Below, in pieces: positions 1 through 5,109 of a stretch of DNA of 5,109 nt. Positions within the stretch are counted from its first letter, which is position 1; every line of letters starts with the position of its first letter. The DNA is from Candidatus Sumerlaeota bacterium (GTDB lineage Bacteria > Sumerlaeota > Sumerlaeia > MVZB01 > JAJFLK01), in assembly GCA_021772735.1 (NCBI GenBank), contig JAJFLK010000324.1, positions 1-5,109 of the forward strand, in the 5' to 3' direction. The translations under genes and the position numbers were made by a program. Below the pieces are notes generated by a model that was given only the letters and a program-made list of their open reading frames with translations, had not been told where the DNA came from and did no database searches.

Positions 1-2318
1 AGGACCCAGGGGGTCTCGGTGGTTTCGAGCGCGGCGATGATCTCGCGTTGCCAGCCTTCGGGCGCCGCATAGAACGCCGCGAAGAATCGCGTCGGGCATT
101 TCAGATCGGTCCAGTAGAAGATCGCCGGGCGGTTGGTCATGTCGAGCAGGTAATCGCCGGGGACCGTTTCGGATTTGAGCTCGTCGACCAGATCGAAGAA
201 TGGATCGTCCAGTTCGGCGAGCGGCAGAGCGGCCGGGCGGCGTGCGTTCGCGGCATACCAGCCGGGGAATCCGGCGGGGTCGGTGACCATCGGGATCGGT
301 CCGCGCAGGAACCCATCCGCCCGAGGCAGCGCGATGAGAAGCGCGATGAGCACGGCCGAGCGGGCGAAGACGTTTGTAGTCGAGGCGAGCCGTGCGCGCC
401 AGGCGATCAGGCAGGCCAGCAGCGGCCAGGCCATGAGGTTGGCGTAGACGAGATGCCCGGCGTCCGAGCGATCCAGCCCCCGGGCGAACAGAACGAAGTT
501 CATCAAAGCCAGCAGGAGGATCAGGCCGAGGCGTGCGGCGGGCGCGGCGCCGGGCAGAGGCTCGGCAGCATCGCGGTCGGCTTCGATGTTGGAAGTCTCT
601 GGCGTGGCAGAGGAGCCGGGATCTCCAAACGCATTTCTTGACCGAAAAGCCCGCACAAGGAAGACCCCCGCCAGAACCGAGAGCGCGGGCGAGAGGGCGT
701 ATAGAAGCCCGGTAGCCGGCAGGGGCAAGTTGTCGTAATGCGATTTCATTCTGGCGTATTCGATATGGATGGAAAAGAAATCGCCCAGCAGACCCGCCGC
801 CGCCAGCCAGGCGAGGATTGGGACTCCGGCCAGTACGAGTCCTCCGGCGAAGGCCGCGAATGGGCGAAGGCGCGCCGCGACGCCGCGGATAGTTTCCCCC
901 GGGCCGAACCAGCCCCACAAAGCCGACCAGATGAGACCCGCCACTACGGCGACCGCACCGGTATCCAGGGAGTAAAGGCATCCAAGTGCTGCGACCGCCC
1001 CGGCGATCACGATATAGCGAATCCGGCCTATGTCCAGCGCCCGGCCGATCAAGAGGACCACGACGTAGAGCGTGAACATGCGACAGCTCTTGGTCGAGGC
1101 GCCTCCAGCCGTCGCCAGGGCAAGCACGAGCGCGACAATACACCAGCGCGCACCGAGATGGCGCAGATAGAACCACGCCATCAGGCCGACCCCAGCGGCG
1201 GTGACGATGTCCCAGAAGAAGATATCCAGGTTCGGCGCGGCTCGCAGTGCATCGCCGAGCACGGCCGGAGCGAGCGAGTTGAACCCGAGTCCGTGAACGA
1301 AGAAGACATTCCGGAACGGCGCGAGCCCAGCGGCCAGCGCATGACCGGGATAGATGTATTCGCCTTGGTGGTAAGGGTCGTAGAAATCGAGGATACCCGC
1401 CGAGCCTCGATAGATCGCGAAGGCGATGAGGGGTAGGACGACGAGCGGTGAGATGACGACTTTCTGGTGGCCGCCTGAGTAAACGACGGCGGCTGTCACG
1501 GCGCCCGCCGCTGCCAGCGTTGCCGCCAGAACGAGGGGCGGGGATTCACCCAATCCTTCCCTGATCCGAAGCAAGGGAATGAAAATCGCTGCGGCCGAGA
1601 GGTAAAGCCCGCTCAGTGCGAGGATGTTCCGCGGGGAAAAATCGGAGAAGCTTCGGTGGGCGAGCCATCTGATTCCCAGCCATATAGCGACCAGTCCAAT
1701 CGAATAGAGACCGACGAAAAGCGGATTGAAGAGAAAGAGCACGAGCGCGAGCAAAACGAGAACCAGAATCTCCGTGCCGCTGACCCCGGATTTTGCCGTC
1801 GGGCGCAGAGCGTCATCGCGCCGAGGCGCGCGCGCCAGCCAGCCTGCGCAGCAGAAGAGCACGAGAAATTGGACAACGAACAAAGGACTCTGAATCGCAG
1901 AGAGCGCGGCCTCCCGGCGGGGTGCGTCCCACCGCGTGATGGCCAAAGCGATAAGCGCAATGCCCGCGATCGACGCCATTGCCGTGATCATGACTGAAAT
2001 GCCTGGGCCTGATGCGTCAGCTCGTGGTTCGGCGTCGCGGCGCGAGATCGCCGGAGCATTCAACAGGGCCGGCAAGCCCAGCGCGCAAAGCGTGGGAATA
2101 AAAAAGAGCGCCAGGTATCCGACCATCTTCTTAATTGGCGCGTACCCGAGAACGGCCGGCGGGCCGACGATGCCATCATAGGGGACATACTCGGGATGCC
2201 AGAACGTCAGGCCCAGGAGCGCCGCGCCGAGACCCAGCATGGCTCCGGCCACGGCGGCGAGCAGGGAGGCGGAATTGGACGCGGAATCGGACATGGGATC
2301 GGATGCGGAACCGGACAT
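1..2318 (-). CDS. Large polytopic membrane protein, GT-C glycosyltransferase-like (3' end outside window)
   Basis: I translated the minus strand from the ATG at 2318-2316 and it stays open for 772 codons to the window edge, so the C-terminus is missing. About 18-19 hydrophobic segments are visible, roughly at residues 19-40, 66-88, 107-129, 143-162, 182-220, 231-250, 260-280, 288-303, 367-386, 391-428, 434-470, 488-510, 536-556, 596-613, 622-640 and 654-666. A long non-membrane loop at 304-350 carries YDPYHQGEYIYPGH (313-326), then PFRNVFFVHG (334-343). This acidic/aromatic pattern is typical of GT-C proteins that use polyprenyl-phosphate sugars. A second motif, RSDAGHL (617-623), is also common in such proteins. 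A polar, probably disordered linker lies at 557-594, and a soluble, presumably periplasmic region begins near 667. Two in-frame ATGs (residues 1 and 9) could start the protein, and neither has a clear Shine-Dalgarno sequence. The next upstream in-frame stop is about 22 codons away, with only TTG alternatives between. The membrane-protein call is firm; the GT-C assignment is by motif, and substrate is unknown. Confidence 0.85.
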   Translation of the reverse strand, partial: MSGSASDPMSDSASNSASLLAAVAGAMLGLGAALLGLTFWHPEYVPYDGIVGPPAVLGYAPIKKMVGYLALFFIPTLCALGLPALLNAPAISRRDAEPRADASGPGISVMITAMASIAGIALIALAITRWDAPRREAALSAIQSPLFVVQFLVLFCCAGWLARAPRRDDALRPTAKSGVSGTEILVLVLLALVLFLFNPLFVGLYSIGLVAIWLGIRWLAHRSFSDFSPRNILALSGLYLSAAAIFIPLLRIREGLGESPPLVLAATLAAAGAVTAAVVYSGGHQKVVISPLVVLPLIAFAIYRGSAGILDFYDPYHQGEYIYPGHALAAGLAPFRNVFFVHGLGFNSLAPAVLGDALRAAPNLDIFFWDIVTAAGVGLMAWFYLRHLGARWCIVALVLALATAGGASTKSCRMFTLYVVVLLIGRALDIGRIRYIVIAGAVAALGCLYSLDTGAVAVVAGLIWSALWGWFGPGETIRGVAARLRPFAAFAGGLVLAGVPILAWLAAAGLLGDFFSIHIEYARMKSHYDNLPLPATGLLYALSPALSVLAGVFLVRAFRSRNAFGDPGSSATPETSNIEADRDAAEPLPGAAPAARLGLILLLALMNFVLFARGLDRSDAGHLVYANLMAWPLLACLIAWRARLASTTNVFARSAVLIALLIALPRADGFLRGPIPMVTDPAGFPGWYAANARRPAALPLAELDDPFFDLVDELKSETVPGDYLLDMTNRPAIFYWTDLKCPTRFFAAFYAAPEGWQREIIAALETTETPWV
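2271..2318 (-). repeat. 24-base tandem duplication including the start codon
   Basis: On the minus strand, 2318-2295 and 2294-2271 are adjacent 24-base units matching at 20 of 24 positions. Each begins ATGTCCG. They encode MSGSASDP and MSDSASNS, so the unit duplicates the start codon and gives a Ser/Ala/Asp-rich N-terminal tail before the first membrane segment. All four differences are transitions, which fits an older duplication that has drifted. Confidence 0.8.
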
Positions 2319-2569
2319 GGGGGAAAGTCTTGGAGCGCGCTCGCGCAACTTCAAGGCTAAAGCGGCTGCGGAGGCACATGATTCTTAAAAGCGGGCTTCC
2401 TGAATCGCCGTTTTTATGGCTCGGAGCGGAAGTATTTGAGCCGAGGCGGTCTTTTCCTTCATGATGGCTCGCGGCTGACGTCCTGGCCGATGTCATTCGC
2501 CAACGTTCAATGCCAAAGGGTCATATAAACACCTTTGCGCCTCGACCTTCCCCAGCGTGAGTTTCCTGC
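2319..2569. other. Divergent intergenic region
   Basis: These 251 bases separate the start of the minus-strand membrane gene from the start of the plus-strand isomerase gene, so they should hold promoters for both. On the plus side, a TATAAA element lies about 40 bases before the isomerase start. On the minus side I see AT-rich stretches near 2381-2390 and 2410-2417 but no convincing -35/-10 pair. A 10-base perfect palindrome, GAGCGCGCTC, sits at 2333-2342, 15 bases before the membrane gene start. No ORF of credible length, RNA gene or strong hairpin with a T-run was found here. Confidence 0.7.
2524..2529 (+). promoter_or_regulatory. Candidate -10 element for the isomerase gene
   Basis: TATAAA matches the sigma-70 consensus TATAAT at five of six positions and stands out in a GC-rich background. 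Transcription from it would begin near 2536 and leave a 5' leader of about 34 bases before the GTG start at 2570. No good -35 hexamer is found at 16-18 bases upstream (AACGTT at 2502-2507 is a poor match), so the promoter may be activator-dependent or the match may be chance. Confidence 0.4.
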
Positions 2570-3958
2570 GTGAGATCAACATTGCTTCATAGGCTTCTCG
2601 GCTTGGCGTTCGCAATTCTGTTCGTATGGGCTTTCGCGCCTCGGGCGTTCGCGCAGGGTGAGTCACCCGAATATGACGGCGGCGAAGCGATCGAATCCAC
2701 GCTGGATAAGGACGATCCGGACCGCATATTCTCGGTTCGCGTCCCGTGGATGACTTTGACCGGCGAGCGTGTTTACGGCTCGGTCGGCGAGCGCAAGATG
2801 ACGGCAAGCAGGTTGAACGTTCGCCTGAGGCTACTGATGCGCGACGCCCCGGCGATCCCGACTCATCCGGACCGGGAGGTAATGCTCAAGCAGGCGAGCG
2901 AGCAGCAGACGAAATACGCGGCCGGAATCCTCAGCGAGTGGGTCGAGAACACGGTCCTGGCGCTCGAAGCCGAAAGGCGCGGCTATGAAGTTGCGCCCGG
3001 TGAGATCGGTGAGAGCCTCAAACTATTGGCCGAAGAATCGGGACGAGCCGGCCAAGACGACGGCAACGGAGAAGGGTCCCTGCGTGCAATCGGGATTCCG
3101 GAAGAGGATTTACGTGGCGAAGTTCGCGACGCGCTGCTGATCGAGAAATTCATCAATGAAGTCATGGATGCCCGTTACGACGAGGCGTGGTATCGGCAGC
3201 TTTACGCGGCCAGTCCGTCGGACTTTCATATCCCGCCGCGCATTCGCGCATATCACATCTATCGGTACGTCGATCCTCTGATGCCGGAGAGCAAACGCAA
3301 TGAGGCGATCAAGAGAATGGGGAAGATGCGCAAGCAGTTGCGCAAGCGCAATCCGGAATACGCACGCCTGGCGCAGACCCTGGTCGAGAACGATGAGGGG
3401 ACGCTCAGCGATACAGGATGGATCTCGCCGGGCGGCTCCATGCCGGGCCGGCTTCTCTCCGCGCTTTTCTCGCTCGACGTCGGCGAGACAAGCGAGGTGA
3501 TACGGGATGCGACCGGGCTGCATGTCTATCGCGTGCTCGAGCGCGAAGCTGGCACGCGTTTCAACTTCGAAGAGGCGATGCCTCAGCTGCGCAATTACGC
3601 CTTTGCCAAGACCAAGCATCTCGCATACGTGAGCATCGCCCCACAATATGGCGCGCAATACGATCCTGATGGATTGACTCGCAAGAAGCGGGTTACCCGC
3701 GAAGAATATGAATTGATTCGCGGCGGGCGTGTCGAAGCGGGCGGTGTGTCCGAGGGATCGTCCTCGAAGCGGGGCGCCGAAGCTCGGACGCCTATTAAGC
3801 AGGACAAGCGTGTGGGCGATGGCGGTGAACGGCTTCGCCTGAGCGAGAGGCTCGAATCGGCCCCGGGCCACAATACCGACGGGGATACGGATGGCAAAGC
3901 GGACTCGGATCGCGGGGCGGCGATCGATCTCGATCTCCTCCTTCCGCCGCCCGAGTGA
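2570..3958 (+). CDS. Exported SurA/PpiC-like peptidyl-prolyl cis-trans isomerase (parvulin type)
   Basis: The 462-residue product begins with a Sec signal peptide: Arg2 and Arg8, a hydrophobic core at about 9-23, and AFA at 26-28 giving likely cleavage before Gln29. Residues about 66-200 resemble the SurA N-terminal chaperone region, with a strand around VYGSVGE (68-74) and helical ERRGYEVAPGEI (135-146) followed by IPEEDLRGEVRDALLIEKF (176-194). A single parvulin (PpiC) domain spans about 223-324: RAYHIYRY (226-233), the long helix at 241-272, DTGWISPG (281-288), the LFSLDVGETSEVI stretch (299-311) and TGLHVYRV (315-322), with the two family histidines at 229 and 318. E. coli SurA has two such domains; this protein has one, plus a charged, probably disordered tail from about 371 that ends IDLDLLLPPPE. 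There are no cysteines. The expected role is folding of periplasmic and outer-membrane proteins. GTG at 2570 is the first possible start, because an in-frame TGA lies at 2558-2560; only a weak GTGAG (2557-2561) serves as ribosome site. The next gene follows closely on the same strand. Confidence 0.92.
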   Translation: MRSTLLHRLLGLAFAILFVWAFAPRAFAQGESPEYDGGEAIESTLDKDDPDRIFSVRVPWMTLTGERVYGSVGERKMTASRLNVRLRLLMRDAPAIPTHPDREVMLKQASEQQTKYAAGILSEWVENTVLALEAERRGYEVAPGEIGESLKLLAEESGRAGQDDGNGEGSLRAIGIPEEDLRGEVRDALLIEKFINEVMDARYDEAWYRQLYAASPSDFHIPPRIRAYHIYRYVDPLMPESKRNEAIKRMGKMRKQLRKRNPEYARLAQTLVENDEGTLSDTGWISPGGSMPGRLLSALFSLDVGETSEVIRDATGLHVYRVLEREAGTRFNFEEAMPQLRNYAFAKTKHLAYVSIAPQYGAQYDPDGLTRKKRVTREEYELIRGGRVEAGGVSEGSSSKRGAEARTPIKQDKRVGDGGERLRLSERLESAPGHNTDGDTDGKADSDRGAAIDLDLLLPPPE

Positions 3959-4013
3959 GCATAGTCGCGATGGGTCCGATTCTTCCGATGCGAAATTTCA
4001 AAGCTGGATTATT

Positions 4014-4018
4014 GAAGG
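4014..4018 (+). promoter_or_regulatory. Ribosome binding site that selects the ATG at 4027
   Basis: GAAGG lies 8 bases before ATG 4027 and is the best Shine-Dalgarno match among the candidate starts of the sulfatase-like gene. In-frame alternatives exist at GTG 3955, ATG 3970, ATG 3988 and GTG 4024. The first three lack a comparable site, while GTG 4024 would have the same site at 5 bases. The signal-peptide-like sequence directly after 4027 agrees with this choice. Confidence 0.6.
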
Positions 4019-4026
4019 TAAGAGTG

Positions 4027-5109
4027 ATGTCGGCGTCGCTGCGACGCTCGGCAGCCGGCTCACTCCATTGCATCGCGCTTCAGATCGCCCTGGCCGCAGG
4101 CAGCTCGGGCTGCGCGGATCGCGAACCCATTACCGTGGGCACGGCCGATCCGCAGCGTGAGGTCAAGCTGTTCGGTTCTGGAAGTAGCAAATTGTATTCG
4201 CCCACGCTGGAGGTGACCGGCTCTGAGACGACGCGCATATACACCCTCGCTGAGGGCGAATGGGAGTTGCAGTTCTTGCCTGTGGCCCGGGTGGACGGCG
4301 TGCGGGTGGAGGTCTTTGCCCAGAGCGAGGGCCGTGCGCAAAGTCTCGGCATGGTGGATGCGCTTGCTGGTCTGAACGCCGCCAGTTCGGGCGATGCGAG
4401 CGGACCAGGCCTGGCCGACGCCGGAAGATTCTCCGCGTTCGCGACTCCAATTCGTTTCGACCTGACGCCATACGCCGGGCGCGAAGTCTCATTCCGGTGG
4501 GTTGTGCATCGCAAAAGCGAAATCGAAGGAGAGCCCGATATAGGTCCGCACGTCGCGATCCGGAATTTCGCCATCAAGCGCAAGACGAAACGCGGACCTC
4601 GGCGGCCGCATATCCTTCTTGTCTGTTCCGATACGCACCGCGCCGATTACTCAATCGGAGGGCGCGGCCCCGAATTGATGCCGCGTCTGCAAGAGCTGGC
4701 GAGCGAGTCGGTCGTCTATCGCCGCGCGGTCAGCTCGGCGAGCTGGACTCTGCCCTCGATCGTCTCGGTCATGACGGGGCTGGACCCGCGTTATCACCTG
4801 ACGGGACGGCGCGTCGGAATGGGCCTGCTCGAAGATCTGGACGAAACCGCCATCGAGCCCGGGCAGTTCTTCATCCCCTGGATGAAATACTATCGCATGT
4901 TGACGGCGTATCCCCGGCAGTTGCGGACGCTGCCCGAGATTCTTCGCGACGAGGGATACACGACGGTCATGATCCTGGCTAACCCACATTACTTCGCCTC
5001 GGGGCTTTTCAAGGATGGCGCAGAGCTTGCCGTCGATACCGAAGCGGGCCGGGGCGATAAGCTGAACGATCTGGCACGCCAGGTGATGGACGCGGTCGGG
5101 AGCGAGCGG
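4027..5109 (+). CDS. Probable lipoprotein of the sulfatase/alkaline phosphatase superfamily (3' end outside window)
   Basis: 361 codons are present and the frame runs off the right edge. The N-terminus has Arg6-Arg7, a hydrophobic stretch at about 15-25 and SSGC ending at Cys29, an imperfect lipobox, so lipid anchoring is likely but not certain. Residues about 45-190 look like a beta-sandwich, with RFDLTPYAGREVSFRW at 143-158, a pattern often found before the catalytic domain in sulfatase-like proteins. The catalytic domain begins at HILLVCSDTHRAD (195-207); Asp202 matches the first metal ligand. The nucleophile segment SWTLPSIVSVMTGLDP (239-254) follows, then TLPEILRDEGYTTVMILANPH (301-321) in the usual order. 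The position of the formylglycine Cys/Ser is Thr241 and that of the signature Arg is Ile245, so this is probably not an FGly sulfatase. A phosphodiesterase, phosphotransferase or Thr-dependent hydrolase is possible. The remaining metal ligands lie beyond the window. The gene follows the isomerase gene by 68 bases with no visible terminator and is probably cotranscribed with it. Confidence 0.85.
   Translation, partial: MSASLRRSAAGSLHCIALQIALAAGSSGCADREPITVGTADPQREVKLFGSGSSKLYSPTLEVTGSETTRIYTLAEGEWELQFLPVARVDGVRVEVFAQSEGRAQSLGMVDALAGLNAASSGDASGPGLADAGRFSAFATPIRFDLTPYAGREVSFRWVVHRKSEIEGEPDIGPHVAIRNFAIKRKTKRGPRRPHILLVCSDTHRADYSIGGRGPELMPRLQELASESVVYRRAVSSASWTLPSIVSVMTGLDPRYHLTGRRVGMGLLEDLDETAIEPGQFFIPWMKYYRMLTAYPRQLRTLPEILRDEGYTTVMILANPHYFASGLFKDGAELAVDTEAGRGDKLNDLARQVMDAVGSER

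Noticed and set aside
738..1436. A 232-codon plus-strand open frame, and a similar one at 48-641
   Set aside because: Both lie in exact codon register opposite the membrane protein gene, where GC-rich coding DNA rarely gives stops. Their translations are Arg/Glu/Gly/Gln-rich with no fold-like pattern, while the minus strand gives clear membrane segments and family motifs.
1..2318. Possible frameshift in the membrane protein gene, because no single ATG-to-stop frame ends within the window
   Set aside because: Translation from 2318 to base 1 stays in one frame for 772 codons with no stop; the gene simply continues past the left edge.
2385..2460. Possible terminator hairpin near the T-run at 2410-2415
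   Set aside because: The sequence before the T-run does not form a stable stem, and both flanking genes begin here rather than end, so a terminator is not expected.
2176..2496. A 106-codon minus-strand frame across the divergent region into the membrane gene
   Set aside because: It is in a different frame from the membrane gene, Arg/Ser-rich, and includes a translation of the 24-base repeat in the wrong frame. No ribosome site or motif supports it.
3110..3871. A 253-codon minus-strand open frame opposite the isomerase gene
   Set aside because: It is in exact antisense register to the isomerase codons, and its product shows no recognisable domain. The plus strand encodes a full SurA/PpiC-like protein with a signal peptide.
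4260..4982. A 240-codon plus-strand frame overlapping the sulfatase-like gene
   Set aside because: It is offset by one frame, very Arg-rich and without motifs, whereas the overlapping frame carries the metal-site and nucleophile motifs in the correct order.

Overview
The window is GC-rich (clearly above 55% by eye) and densely coding, with three protein genes around one divergent intergenic region. The proteins point to a Gram-negative-type envelope: a SurA/PpiC-like chaperone-isomerase with a Sec signal peptide, a probable lipoprotein of the sulfatase/alkaline phosphatase superfamily, and a large polytopic GT-C-like membrane protein. Such genes are common in Myxococcota, Planctomycetota and other poorly cultured GC-rich lineages. 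The sequence alone does not fix the phylum, and there is no RNA gene or marker protein to help.

Layout. Bases 1-2318 are covered on the minus strand by one uninterrupted reading frame of 772 codons. It starts at 2318 and runs off the left edge. It is a multi-spanning membrane protein with the loop motifs of GT-C glycosyltransferases. Bases 2319-2569 are the divergent intergenic region, with a plausible TATAAA -10 element facing right. Bases 2570-3958 (plus) encode an exported peptidyl-prolyl isomerase of 462 residues. After a 68-base gap, a plus-strand gene starts at 4027 and runs off the right edge. It encodes a probable lipoprotein with a beta-rich N-terminal region and the start of a sulfatase-superfamily catalytic domain.

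How the genes may work together. The two plus-strand genes look like one transcription unit, and the membrane protein is transcribed divergently. All three products should act at or outside the inner membrane: transfer of lipid-linked sugars (GT-C), folding of exported proteins (PPIase), and hydrolysis or transfer of a sulfate or phosphate ester (sulfatase-like). A shared role in surface glycan or envelope modification is reasonable but is inferred from neighbourhood only.

I found no CRISPR array, insertion sequence, tRNA, rRNA or convincing terminator, and no clear sign of a new defence or mobile system. The points most worth a second look are the Thr at the nucleophile position of the sulfatase-like protein, the late position of the GT-C acidic loop, and a 24-base tandem duplication that includes the start codon of the membrane protein gene.
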